Shown: positions 9,622 through 18,711, counted from the stretch's first letter. The stretch is 19,212 nucleotides of DNA from Candidatus Altimarinota bacterium (GCA_027066255.1 JAMOOA010000006.1:1-19212); one strand, 5' to 3'. The notes: a model not told the origin generated them from the sequence alone. Program-made: numbers and translations.

Positions 9622-11229
9622 ATGAGGAAAAAATACATCATCATCACAGGATGAGTTATATCCGGTATAGGTAAATGAGTAACAGGAGCCTGCACCGGTT
9701 TTTTCTTTGCGGAAAAACATAAAGTTGTGCCAATAAAGTTAGATGGATACCTAAACGTTGATCCAGGAACGATGAATCCAAAAGAGCATGGAGAAGTTTT
9801 TGTCTTGAGTGACGGAGCTGAGGTAGATATGGATTTTGGTCATTATGAGAGATTTCTTGGAGGAAAATGTAGAGGATCTCAGAGTATCTCAATGGGAAAG
9901 ATATTTTCTGGAATTATTGAAAAAGAGAGAAGAGGAGAATATCTTGGGGAAGACGTTCAAATGATTCCTCACGTAACTGATTATATTGTTGAAAGAATCG
10001 AGCAGACGTTTAAAAACTCTGGATGAGATATCTGTATGATAGAGGTATGAGGAACAGTTGGAGATATAGAAGCCGAGCTGTATTACGAAGCCATTAGACA
10101 GATGCGTCATAGAAAAGAACGTGAAGATTTCTTACATATACATCTCACCTATGTTCCCGTTCCTGGTGGAGTTCAAGAACAAAAAACCAAACCAACACAA
10201 CAATCTGTTCACTTACTCCAGTCTCGCTGACTCTTTCCTGATATCATCATTGCTCGTTCTATGGATACACTCGAGGACGAATCACGCAAAAAAATAGCTC
10301 TCTTTTCAAATCTCAGAGAAGAGAGAGTCTTTTCTATCCCTGATGTCTCTTCTATATATACTATCCCCAAGATTCTGAAAGAACAAAAAATAGATAGAAT
10401 CACTCATGGGCTTCTTGGTGTTCCATTTGAAGAAAGCGCAAAGGGGGAACTCTGGGAGACTATACTCGCAAAACCTCAAAACAAGGAAATACAAATAGGT
10501 ATTATCTGAAAATATACAGCACTTGAGGATTCATACTCGAGTGTCGTTGAAGCTCTGAAACACGTATGACACACGCTTGGAGTAAAAGTGAAGATAGTAT
10601 TTATAAATACTCGTGAACATGATGGAATAGAAGACATGAAACAGTGTGATGGATGTATCATCCCTTGAGGATTTGGAGATACGGCTATAGAAAATATGGT
10701 AGAAACTCTTACCTATATCAGAGAAAAGAAAATTCCTTGCCTTGGGATATGTCTCGGAATGCAACTCATGAGTATAGAATTTGCGAGAAATATTCTCGAT
10801 ATCCCTCACGCAAATAGTCTTGAGTTTGACAAAGATTGTGCTCCGCATGATATCATCACTCTTCTAGATAGCCAGAAGGGTGTCGTCAATCTCGGAGGAA
10901 CTATGAGGCTTGGAGAACAAGGAAGTCTCCTCAAAGATGGAATTATAGAATCACTCTATGAGACTTCGGGAAGGGCCACGCAAAGCAATGTTATATACGA
11001 GAGGTTCCGTCACAGATACGAAGTCCATCCAGAGTTTGCAAAGAAGCTCGAATGAACAGATTTACATATATCTGGAGTCAGTCAAAAGGAAGGAATCGTT
11101 CAATTCATAGAAATGGACAACAAGGTTCATCCATACTACGTGGGAACACAGGCTCATCCAGAGCTTACCAGCAAACTCGAGAATCCTGGACCATTATTTA
11201 TGGGGTTGGTGAAAGCTTGTTTGAAATAG
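9622..11229 (+). CDS. pyrG: CTP synthase (glutamine-hydrolysing)
   Basis: Converts UTP to CTP using ATP and glutamine. The protein is 535 aa, close to E. coli's 545. The N-terminal synthase domain has ITGGVISGIGKGVTGA (two TGA glycines in the ATP loop), [29 protein letters not shown]-like DFGHYERF and [14 protein letters not shown]. The C-terminal class I glutaminase has the nucleophile in CLGICLGMQ (Cys377) and the His-Glu pair in AHPE (His512, Glu514); the oxyanion glycine in IIPGGFG is also TGA. KLDGY replaces the common KLDPY. Start ATG gives [11 protein letters not shown]; no Shine-Dalgarno is seen. Its TAG stop directly abuts the stop of the convergent phosphatase gene. Confidence 0.97.
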
Positions 11230-11895
11230 TTACTTACTGAGCTTCTTCCATTCTTCTTCTCAGAAATCCTCAAGAGAATCAAGGATTATATCTGCAATAG
11301 CGAATTTCGGATTGCCCTTGTTTACATCTTCTGGTACGGCAATACAGGTAATCTTTGCTGATTTTGCCGAGATGACTCCATTAAGAGAGTCCTCAAAAGT
11401 GATACATTCTTCTGGAATCACTCCTATCTTTTTGCATGCTGAGAGATAGACTGCAGGATGAGGTTTTCCATATTGCTCCTCTTCAGCTGAATGAATAATC
11501 GGAAAATATTTTTCTATATCCAGTCTCTCTACTACTTCTTGAATAATAGAATATTCCGAAGAAGAGGCTATTGCTATATTCGTCGTTTTTGTAGACAAGA
11601 ACTTGAGGATTTGGATCACTCATTTCTTTGCTGTTCATTCCTCTCTTATAAGTTTTTTTACTTCTTCTACTATTTCTTGAGCAAGTGATTCTTTTGTATA
11701 ATCAGATGTATCCCAAGGGTACTGCAGATACCAATGTTCTACAACTTCATCTACACGTAGCCCTGTTGTTTCAGAGGTTTGAGTCATCGTAAGCTCTATT
11801 CCTACTTTTTGAAAAGCATGTCTTTCTGCCTGTATCCATAAAGGTTCTGAATCTATCAAAAGTCCATCCATATCAAATATTATTCCATGTATCAT
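11230..11895 (-). CDS. HAD-superfamily sugar phosphatase, HxpB/YniC-like
   Basis: A 221-aa protein, essentially the length of E. coli HxpB (222 aa), a hexitol-phosphate/2-deoxyglucose-6-phosphate phosphatase. HAD motif I is FDMDGLLIDSEPLW (nucleophile Asp8, acid/base Asp10), motif II is IASSS, motif III the Lys of YGKPHP, and motif IV FEDSLNG. The cap segment TTGLRVDEVVEHWYLQYPWD closely follows HxpB's LGLRIDMVVDLWYARQPWN-like region, supporting this subgroup over beta-phosphoglucomutase. It acts in the cytoplasm on small phosphosugars; the exact substrate is not determinable. It lies 40 nt after the HIT gene and is probably in one transcript with prfA and the HIT gene. Confidence 0.88.
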
Positions 11896-11935
11896 AAGAA
11901 AGTTAGGGTTATATAGTAATCAACTAGGAGACTCA

Positions 11936-12385
11936 TTATTTCTTTATCTTCACTTCTGCATCTATTGGGTATCACTGTTTTTCTAACATACATCTGAGGA
12001 ATTTTCATTGGAGTCTTCCTGGAATAAAGTGTATGTGATAATGTTCTACGCTCCTATTTCCCATTGTTTCACGAGTTGCAGAGAAATAATCCTTTTCTCC
12101 TGCTTTTTCAAAGAAATCTTTCATAAAACGATAGATATCCTGTAATTCTGATATTTCTTCTTCTAAAAGTTCATACGAAAATGCTATATGACGTTTGGGA
12201 ACAGCCATGAGGTGATGTTCATTTCATGAATATGGGTATTTATTGAACAAAATATCCCAGTATCAAAAGGAATGAATACATGTGTCCCTTGTTTGCCCTG
12301 AAAGACAGAACGGACAATCCTCTTTTCAGAGGATATTTTTTCCTATTTGCTTGTGATACTCTTGTCGTGTTCCTATTTTTTTCAT
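11936..12385 (-). CDS. HIT-family nucleotide hydrolase/transferase
   Basis: A 149-aa protein with the histidine triad HYHIHF (His115, His117, His119) near the C-terminus. The middle histidine forms the nucleotidyl intermediate in this family, whose members hydrolyse AMP-lysine-type, Ap4A or related substrates. An N-terminal CPFC (Cys24, Cys27) is the zinc-ribbon half often seen in bacterial HIT proteins, and HHLMAVPKRHIAF matches the conserved strand before the helical region. Several glycines are TGA. No membrane or secretion signal is present. It lies between prfA and the phosphatase gene on the same strand. The specific substrate is unknown. Confidence 0.88.
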
Positions 12386-12443
12386 AGTTCTCTAACTTTT
12401 ACAAAACTAGATTCATATTATTTTCTAAAGATTCCACAAAAAT

Positions 12444-13520
12444 TTATCTTCCCTTCCCAGCTTTCTCAAGCTTCATCTGTTGATCAGTTACAGCACAAGC
12501 ATCGATGATAGGCCCAAGTCTTCCTCACATAACTTGAGGAATTCCTGAGAAATTTTGTCCGATACGATGGTCGGTGATACGGTCTTGTGGATAGTTATAT
12601 GTCCTGATTTTCTCACTCCTGTCACCACTTCCTACTTGAGCAAGTCTCTCTTCTCCGAGTTCTTTGGCTCTTTTTTCTTCTTCAACTGCATAGATCTTTG
12701 CCCTGAGTATCTGATAGGCTTTGTCTTTGTTCTTGTGTTGACTACGACCATCCTGACAAAATACTGATATCCCTGTAGGAATATGTGTCATATGTATGGC
12801 TGAATCTGTAGTATTTACATGCTGTCCTCCCGCTCCTGAGGATTTGGTTGCTTTGATTTCTAGGTCTTCATCTTTGAGTTCTACATCAAACTCTTCAGCT
12901 TCTGGAAGAACGGCAACGGTTATTGCACTGGTGTGGACACGTCCTTTGTTTTCTGTTTCCGGTATACGTTGAACCCTATGAACTCCCGATTCGTATTTGA
13001 AACGGCTGTATGCCCCTTCTCATTTAACTTCAAAGATAATTTCTCTTACTCCTCCAGCTTCTCCATCTGTTTTTTCGGTAACTTCTACTTTGTATCATTC
13101 TTCTTCTGCAAAGAGGATATAACTGCGAGAAAGTTCTCCAGCAAAAAGAGCTGCCTCATCTCCTCCTGTTCCTGCTCTCACTTCGACCATGATATTCTTG
13201 TCATCATTTGGATCCTTAGGAAGAAGTGCCATCTTGAGTTTTTCTTCGAGTTCTGGTATTTTCCCTTCTGCTTCAGATATCTCCATTTTAATAAGGTCTT
13301 TCATCTCTGCATCTGACTCTTCTCAGAGCATAGTTTTGTTCTCCTCGACAGACTCACTCAAACTCTTGTATTCTAGATATAGTTCTACCGCTTCAGTAAT
13401 CGATTTCTTTCTTCTGGAAACTTCTTTTACCTTTTTTTGGTCTTTAAATATTTCTGGATCTGAGAGTTCTATTTCCAGGTTTTTAAACTCTGTTACGAGA
13501 GTATCAAGGTTGAATTTCAT
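12444..13520 (-). CDS. prfA: Peptide chain release factor 1
   Basis: RF1 recognises UAA and UAG and triggers peptidyl-tRNA hydrolysis. The protein is 358 aa (E. coli 360). It has the N-terminal coiled domain, [19 protein letters not shown], the PxT stop-codon motif as PET (residues 187-189, from [17 protein letters not shown]) and the catalytic GGQ (231-233) in [37 protein letters not shown] follows. The PxT motif marks RF1 rather than the SPF-type RF2. This suits a UGA-reassigned organism: RF1 suffices for UAA/UAG, while an active RF2 would cut short every UGA-containing protein. The gene itself uses UGA for glycine, for instance after FAEEE. It is divergent from the 13648 gene. Confidence 0.97.
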
Positions 13521-13591
13521 AAAAATTTCTAAGAATTATATTTCGACAAAGTGTAGTGAGAATAGAGGAAATAGCAAGGAGATAGAAAAAA

Positions 13592-13619
13592 TTGATTATT
13601 TTAAATAATAGTTTATAAT
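13592..13619 (+). promoter_or_regulatory. Candidate promoter for the 13648 gene
   Basis: TTGATT (13592-13597), 16-bp spacer, perfect TATAAT (13614-13619). The leader would be about 22 nt, without a Shine-Dalgarno. Confidence 0.6.
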
Positions 13620-13647
13620 AATTAAAATAATGCTGTAATATGGATCT

Positions 13648-14292
13648 ATGAATAAAAAAAACGGGCTTACTATTCTTAGTATAAACAATAATTTCCAGAT
13701 AAATACACAAAGTACTGTTTCTGAAACAAAAGTAAGAGTTTTTGTGATTTTTGTAAGAAGAAACTCTGCCACCTGATGCCCCCTCTGGAAAGTGAAAGAT
13801 TTATCAAACGTAGAGGATATGGAAATAGAGTATATAGTTGATGGTAACGAGGAAAAAGAAAAACTAGATTTTCTCAAGAGATGAATTAAAAATTATTTTC
13901 ATACGATATGAAGGCTCTGACCTTTGGATTTCTCGGATATAGATTGTGTAAAATTTACATGAATACTACACGACTTAAACTACTGTGAAGATAATCATAC
14001 GTTTTATTGGGGTTGATCTCATTTATGAGAGAAGATAGATATTTGAGTGCTTAATGTTGGTGATATAATACTTACTGACTTGATTTGAAATCAAAACTCT
14101 GAACATATGAGTACTTATATTGGTAACGATTTATTTATTTTTAAGGCTTGATATAAAGGAGGGATATGTGTTGCTAACAGTTCAAATATATCAAAATGAT
14201 ACCCTTTTAACAGAGTTAAAAGGTGCACCGGTAGCAATAAAAAAGGAGTCCAATTTGGTCAATATTTACAAAACTGCTTGCCTTCCAGATAA
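13648..14292 (+). CDS. Unknown protein, possibly NlpC/P60-like cysteine peptidase fold
   Basis: A 214-aa protein seen only with UGA=Gly (11 in-frame TGA codons). No signal peptide or membrane segment. Residues about 97-172 resemble the core of NlpC/P60-type papain-fold proteins: IDCVKFTGIL with Cys100 where the nucleophile sits, VGDIILTDL (137-145), then NSEHMSTYIGNDLFIFKAG with His153 and GG at 171-172. NlpC/P60 enzymes cleave peptidoglycan peptides or related amide bonds. I infer the resemblance from motif order and spacing only; overall similarity looks low, and the N-terminal 95 residues are unassigned. It lies upstream of a secreted Kazal-like protein and a metallopeptidase on the same strand. 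A palindromic hairpin follows its stop. Confidence 0.5.
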
Positions 14293-14303
14293 TTTAGAGC
14301 GTT

Positions 14304-14329
14304 TCTCGAAAGATTTGGAAATCTTGAGA
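14304..14329 (+). terminator. Hairpin after the 13648 gene
   Basis: AAGATTT (14310-14316) pairs with AAATCTT (14319-14325), extended by TCTC/GAGA outside a 2-nt bulge. It starts 12 nt after the stop codon. No U-tract follows, so termination is uncertain. Confidence 0.4.
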
Positions 14330-14371
14330 TACATCTTAGTATACAAGAGTTTATATATTAACTATCTCTCT

Positions 14372-15250
14372 ATGCTTCATAAAATACTTGTATTCTTGTT
14401 GGTGTTTGTTTCTTTTTGAACATATACCTATGCTCAAGAAAATGGAAATAACCATTGATACAATGCTATGCAGCTTCTCCCTGATTTCAAGTTCAAAGCT
14501 GTCTACCAAGATGATATTGTCTACATGGACTGGGAAAAGTATTCTCTTAGTGAAAGTCTCAAGTACTACAAAGTAGTCAGGTCAATAAAAAATAGCAACC
14601 CTGTTTATCCTGAAGACGGTCATATCAAATACTCTAAAGATATAAACTTTACAGAGTACACCGATAAATGGCCTCCTTATGGGGATGTATATTACAGAGT
14701 TTGTGCTATTACAAAGGAAAAAAATAGATATTGTAGTAAGGTAGTAAAAGTAGATATCAAGAAACCTGAAAAAAATACTCAAAAAGTTTGTACTAGAGAA
14801 TATGTTCCTGTGTGTGGGGAATATAAACATGAATGCTGCAGCACAAACAATAATCCAAAATGTAAAATAGTGAAGGTTAGTTGTACCCCAAAATTAAAAA
14901 CATATTCAAATAAGTGTGTTATGGAAAACGCTGGTGCAGTATATAAATATAGTGGTAAATGTGAGGAAAAAGAGTCCCCAAAATCTACTTCTTACCAAGT
15001 ATCAACAAAGATTAAAAAAAGAGCTCAGATACTTATAAATAATTTCATCAATAAGTTAGAGAAAAAAGGACTCACTGATTCTGAGATAATAAAAAAGATA
15101 GATACTATTACTCAGAGGTTGGAAAAACTCAAAAAGAAGAAACCTAAAGTTTCAAAGATTATTGATTATATCATCTTCCTCCTTGAAGAAAAAAGAGGAA
15201 AATATGAGGATGATTTTGGAGAGATAGAAAATATATTTAGTGAAGAGTAG
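14372..15250 (+). CDS. Secreted protein with Fn3-like and Kazal-like domains
   Basis: A 292-aa protein. The start at 14372 gives a signal peptide, MLHKILVFLLVFVSFGTYTYA, with probable cleavage before QENG; this start is found only by reading two early TGA codons as glycine. Residues about 38-130 look like a fibronectin-III-type beta domain (YYKVVRS...NPVYPEDGH...TEYTD...YYRVCAI). Residues about 139-197 match a Kazal-type pattern: CTREYVPVCG, then KTYSNKCVMENAG, ending GKC, with an extra cysteine-rich insertion (HECC...CKIVKVSC). The C-terminal 90 residues are charged and helical, probably coiled. Kazal domains inhibit serine proteases in eukaryotes and occur in some bacteria; inhibition is not demonstrated here. 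No lipobox is visible, so it is likely released or surface-bound. Confidence 0.8.
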
Positions 15251-15317
15251 GAAGATAAGTTACTCATTAAAAAGGAGTAGCCTATTCAAGAGATGATTTT
15301 TAGCATCCATAATATTT

Positions 15318-15345
15318 TTGACAAACCTACTAAAATAGTTATATA
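15318..15345 (+). promoter_or_regulatory. Candidate promoter for the metallopeptidase gene
   Basis: TTGACA (15318-15323), 16-bp spacer, TATATA (15340-15345). A second -10-like TATAAT at 15351-15356 lies 9 nt before the ATG and could give a leaderless transcript. This implies separate transcription from the Kazal-like gene. Confidence 0.5.
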
Positions 15346-15365
15346 TAGTATATAATTTGTAGAAA

Positions 15366-16127
15366 ATGATTCATAATCAAACATCTAATATTCCTGGTGA
15401 AGGTAGTTTTTTCCTGGATTTTCTTCAATGATATGCTGAAACTCTCACTAACAGGAGCCTTCTCCATAAGGAGGCAGATATAAAACTTTTTTTGGAAGGA
15501 TCTTTCAAAGAAATATGTGAAAATTGGGGGCGTTTTTTTGATGAATATGTGAATATTTTCTTTCGACATCCCAATATTGTCTTTTTTAAAAACTCAGTAT
15601 CCCTAGCTAATTGATTAAGAAACGACAGAATGCTTAGCTTCGTTCCTATCGAAAATAATACCTATATAAACCTTGCAAAATTGGATCAAATCGTTGCTAC
15701 TGGTCAAACGAAATTATGAATAGCTTTTTGTCTTGCGCATGAGATTTCCCATAGCATCCAAACACAGCTTCAGTTTAAAGAAAAAGAAACAAGGTATATA
15801 GAATACCACGCGCACTACCTTGCTTGATATATGCTTCAAAAGATGATTGATAGTAGCGATATAAAACTTTCATCTGAGGAAATAAGGGAGTTATTCACTA
15901 TTTTTGAAATTCATGGAATTATGCATGAACTTGGGTGCTTTTTTGAGAAAAAAGAATTAACTCACCGGGATGGTAAAGAAGCTAAAAGAGCTATACGTGA
16001 ATGATTTTCTGCTACAGAGATCGACATCATGAATACTTTTCCTCCTCAATACTCAAAAATAAATACATGAGAAATAATACGTCCTTACGAGGAAAGGGTT
16101 ACGAACTGTACTTTCCCAGATAACTAA
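15366..16127 (+). CDS. Putative zinc metallopeptidase (YpfJ-like HExxH)
   Basis: A 253-aa protein with six TGA glycines. LAHEISHSIQ (His125, Glu126, His129) is an HExxH zinc site, and YIEYHAHYLAGYML, 17 residues later, supplies a candidate third ligand, Glu146. The order HExxH-x(17)-E followed by an LAG helix resembles the neutral zinc metallopeptidase family of E. coli YpfJ (AHEVGHHVQ ... ELQADCLAG), though with HAH in place of QAD. No signal peptide is visible, so it is either cytoplasmic or exported by another route. Substrates are unknown. Its nearness to a Kazal-like protein is suggestive only, since Kazal domains act on serine proteases, not metallopeptidases. Confidence 0.72.
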
Positions 16128-16141
16128 ATATAGACGATTTT

Positions 16142-17521
16142 CTACAAATCATACTTCAGCTTCTCCAGTCCTATCTCTTTATCTCATACAAGTATTTTTG
16201 GACTAATATTCTCAGCATCATTTCCTTCAAAGAAGAAACTATTATCGATATCTTGATCTTTGAGTATTTTTTTGAGCCTCTTTTCTACCTCACGAACCAC
16301 TCCCATCTTATCAAGAACATCATAAACTCTCATAACTGCTTCTGAGTTTTCGAAGTCAGTCATACGAACGATTTGCTCAAGCCTCTTTCCTTCGGTCTTA
16401 AATAAGAGATTTCCAAGGTAGGAAACATTGACTTGTCTTGGGTCTTGTTTTGATTTGAGATCGTATATTTTGACTTCTTCTTCGATCTCTTCTTCTAAAG
16501 AAACAAGAGTTTCTGAATAGTTGTCTACGAGAAAGTCCTTGAGTTCTTCTATCCCTTCTCCTGTCGCTGCTGATATAACAAAACACTTCTTGCTTGGGTA
16601 CTTCGTTTGAAATTCTGAGACGATATGTTCTTTCATTTCTCTATCCAAAAGATCCCCTTTTGTAAAGATGATAACCTCTTCTTTAGAAATAAGGGTATTT
16701 TTTGATGATTCTCCATGACGAGCTCCAAATATATCAAGCTCATTTCTAATATCCTCATAGTCTGAGAGAAGATTATCAAGACGATAAAGATCCAGGAGAT
16801 GAAAAAGAACCCCTGTTCTTTCTATATGTTTCAGAAACTCTATTCCGAGTCCCTTTCCTTCGCTCGCTCCAGGAATCAGCCCTGGAACATCTTCGAGAAC
16901 GAGAGACTTTCCCTTATGCTCAAGAACTCCGAGGTTTGGAGTAAGTGTAGTAAATGGATAGTCTCCTATCTTTGGAGAGACATTACTGAGTTTTGAAATA
17001 AGTGTTGATTTTCCTGCTGAAGGGACTCCGATAATACCGATATCTGCAACCAGTTTGAGTTCGAGATGTAAATCTCTCTCTCCTGGGATATCTCCAAGTT
17101 CTGCAAATGCTGGAGCTTGTCTGGTACTCGAACAGAAGTGAGCATTTCCATATCATCCCCTTCCTCCTTCAGCCATGAGAACTTTTGTATTTTTCTCATC
17201 CAGATCAAAGATAATTTCCTGCGTTTCTGCGTCACGAATAATCGTTCCTGTAGGAACTCTGAGAATAGTATCTTCTCCATTCGCTCCATGCATAAGTTGT
17301 TTTCATCCTCTTTCTCCTTTTTCTGCTGTTATTACTTTTTTATGTCTAAAATCACTCAGAGTATTGAGGTTGTCATCAGATTGTATGTACACATGTCCTC
17401 CATTTCCTCCATCTCATCCCCGAGGTCCTCATTTTGGTATGTACTTTTCTCTTCTCCATGAAACAAGACCGTCACCTCATTTTCCAGCGCTGATATGTAT
17501 TTTGACTTCGTCTATAAACAT
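16142..17521 (-). CDS. obgE: GTPase Obg/CgtA
   Basis: An essential ribosome-associated GTPase in 50S assembly. The protein is 459 aa. The glycine-rich Obg fold is at the N-terminus (MFIDEVKIHISAGKGGDG, then GGPRGGDGGNGG), with many glycines written as TGA. The G domain has G1 GVPSAGKST (about 164-172), switch I DYPFTTLTPNLG, G3 DVPG and a G4 reading TKGD where NKxD is usual; SAATGEG is G5. The C-terminal OCT domain follows (KRLEQIVRMTDFENSEAVMRVYDVLDKMG), extending beyond the shorter E. coli version. The start codon lies about 30 nt downstream of the displaced tRNA-Arg 3' end, so the small element C now forms its upstream region. No Shine-Dalgarno is seen. Confidence 0.96.
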
Positions 17522-17536
17522 TTTTACTTTTTAGTA

Positions 17537-17571
17537 TTTTTATTGTCTTATGGTATCCCCAGCAGGAATCG
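17537..17571 (-). repeat. Displaced second copy of the tRNA-Arg(CCU) 3' end
   Basis: A 35-bp perfect direct repeat of 17645-17679. It covers the tRNA from the T-loop through CCA plus about 14 bp of downstream flank. Because flanking DNA is included, the duplication resembles a target-site duplication rather than a tRNA piece carried by an element. It lies directly upstream of obg. Confidence 0.9.
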
Positions 17572-17658
17572 GCTCGTCTTAATTGTTCTTATTCATCACA
17601 ATCAAATTTTTCTCTTCAGAGAAAAAACCTCCATTCACTTCCTTTTTTTATTGTCTTA
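17572..17658 (-). mobile_element. Small tRNA-associated element C (about 90 bp) downstream of tRNA-Arg
   Basis: Minus-strand sense: GAATGGAGG, a hairpin TTTTTCTC-TGAA-GAGAAAAA, then TTTGA and GTGATGAATAAGA, aligning closely with element B. The TGAA loop is identical and the stem differs from B by paired changes. It lacks the CGGATGTCCGAC box of A and B and is about 10-25 bp shorter. No coding capacity. Confidence 0.6.
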
Positions 17659-17733
17659 TGGTATCCCCAGCAGGAATCGAACCTACATCTACCCCTTAGG
17701 AGGGGGTTGTTCTATCCGTTGAACTATAAGGAC
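17659..17733 (-). tRNA. tRNA-Arg (CCU anticodon)
   Basis: Cloverleaf on the minus strand: acceptor GTCCTTA/TGGGGAT (with G-U pairs), anticodon stem-loop ACCCC-CTCCTAA-GGGGT (anticodon CCU, reads AGG), T-arm GTAGG-TTCGATT-CCTGC, discriminator A and encoded CCA. Its 3' part is repeated at 17537-17571. Confidence 0.94.
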
Positions 17734-17746
17734 AAAAAGCGACAGT

Positions 17747-17774
17747 ACTATAGGAGAAAAGAAGAAAAAGGCAA
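17747..17774 (-). promoter_or_regulatory. Candidate promoter of tRNA-Arg
   Basis: Minus strand -35 TTGCCT (17769-17774), 16-bp spacer, -10 TATAGT (17747-17752); the start would be 5-7 nt upstream of the tRNA. Confidence 0.5.
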
Positions 17775-17783
17775 ATCTGTTTA

Positions 17784-17817
17784 TAGGTTTCCTCTTCTTA
17801 TCCCAGGAGGAAACCTA
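17784..17817 (-). terminator. Strong hairpin between the HTH gene and tRNA-Arg
   Basis: TAGGTTTCCTC (17784-17794) pairs with GAGGAAACCTA (17807-17817): 11 bp with a 12-nt loop, 11 nt after the stop of the minus-strand HTH gene. No U-run follows, so termination is inferred from position. Confidence 0.5.
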
Positions 17818-17828
17818 CTAAGGAAAAA

Positions 17829-18389
17829 CTATATCTTTACAAACCAAACAAACGCAAGGGTTAAGAAAAGAATTACTACAAAAGTTATAAGTATATAATT
17901 CGTACTTTTCTCATACTTGAGCTTCTTTTCTAGGTCGTCTTTTGCTTCCTTTATATCCTCTACCTCTCTCCCAAGATATCCCTTAGATTCTTCGAGAAGA
18001 AACTGTGACTTCTTGAATTCAACCAAGGTCACAGAGTTTCTTGCTACTTCTTTCGCCTCTCCGAGTTGAACTGAAAGATTTTGTATGAGTGTATCTTTCT
18101 TTTGTATTTCAGATCTCAGGTCTGCATATATTTTCTCAAGAGTTCCTCAGTTTTGTGACGGAGAGGAAATAGATGTCGAAGGACTTTCTACTGTTGAATT
18201 TGTTCTGGGGATAATAACCTCTTGTTTCGATGCTTCTTTTCCACTTATTGAGTTGATATCTCCTCTATGTATATAAATGATTTTTCCTTCTTTTTTTGAT
18301 CTGAGCTTTCCAGATTTTACATATCTGTCAACACTTCTTGTAGAAACATTGAGTAAATCTGCAGCTTGTTGTCTCGTAATATCGTACAT
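17829..18389 (-). CDS. Tail-anchored helix-turn-helix protein
   Basis: A 186-aa protein. Residues 1-45 (YDITRQQAADLLNVSTRSVDRYVKSGKLRSKK...IYIHRGDINSI) are an excisionase/MerR-type winged HTH in which the second helix would read DNA. A Ser/Thr/Pro-rich linker follows (about 55-80). Residues about 82-160 form a charged heptad-like coiled coil (LEKIYADLRSEIQKKDTLIQNL...). The C-terminus is a single hydrophobic helix (YILITFVVILFLTLAFVWF) ending in VKI. The topology suggests a DNA-binding domain held at the inner face of the membrane by a tail anchor. One TGA glycine joins two parts that look separate under the standard code. The target genes are unknown; related HTH-coiled-coil-TM proteins could be transcription factors or nucleoid-membrane tethers. 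Confidence 0.82.
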
Positions 18390-18504
18390 AAAAATTGATT
18401 CTTTTAAGATTTATTTTTGTCTACAATACCTTAATAAAAAAGCCTTACAGAGCAAAAGTTTTTGTCCACTTTATTGTTGACAAATAAAAAGACTTAGAAA
18501 ATAT

Positions 18505-18531
18505 TTGACTAATCTTTTATATCTATATAAT
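18505..18531 (+). promoter_or_regulatory. Candidate promoter of the Glu-fMet tRNAs
   Basis: TTGACT (18505-18510), 15-bp spacer, TATAAT (18526-18531), followed by the GC-containing start region CCCGAG and tRNA-Glu 13 nt later. A second TTGACA at 18477-18482 lies further upstream. Confidence 0.5.
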
Positions 18532-18544
18532 ACCCGAGCTATTT

Positions 18545-18619
18545 GCGGCTATCGTCTAGTGGTTAGGACACCTGGTTTTCATCCAGGCAACCGGAGTTCG
18601 ATTCTCCGTAGCCGTACCA
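18545..18619 (+). tRNA. tRNA-Glu (UUC anticodon)
   Basis: Acceptor GCGGCTA/TAGCCGT, anticodon stem-loop CCTGG-TTTTCAT-CCAGG (anticodon UUC), T-arm CGGAG-TTCGATT-CTCCG, discriminator A and encoded CCA. Confidence 0.95.
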
Positions 18620-18626
18620 AATGTAT

Positions 18627-18701
18627 CGCGGAGTGGAGAAGTGGTATCTCGCCAGGCTCATAACCTGGAGGTCATTGGTTCGATTCCAATCTCCGCAACC
18701 A
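18627..18701 (+). tRNA. Initiator tRNA-fMet (CAU anticodon)
   Basis: Begins CGCGGAG and ends CTCCGCA-ACCA, so position 1 (C) and position 72 (A) do not pair, the hallmark of bacterial initiator tRNA. The anticodon arm is CCAGG-CTCATAA-CCTGG. The usual three G-C pairs next to the loop are only two here; the outermost (29-41) is A-U. The T-arm is ATTGG-TTCGATT-CCAAT, and CCA is encoded. It lies 7 nt after tRNA-Glu and is followed by a terminator. Confidence 0.94.
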
Positions 18702-18711
18702 AATAAATAGC

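Noticed and set aside
13639..13668. Alternative upstream ATG of the 13648 gene with an A8 run near the start
   Set aside because: The 13639 ATG is in another frame, and the 13648 frame is open throughout without any shift.
17495..17722. 75-codon plus-strand ORF across tRNA-Arg
   Set aside because: Antisense to the tRNA and its duplicated end, with a repeated peptide that merely reflects the direct repeat.
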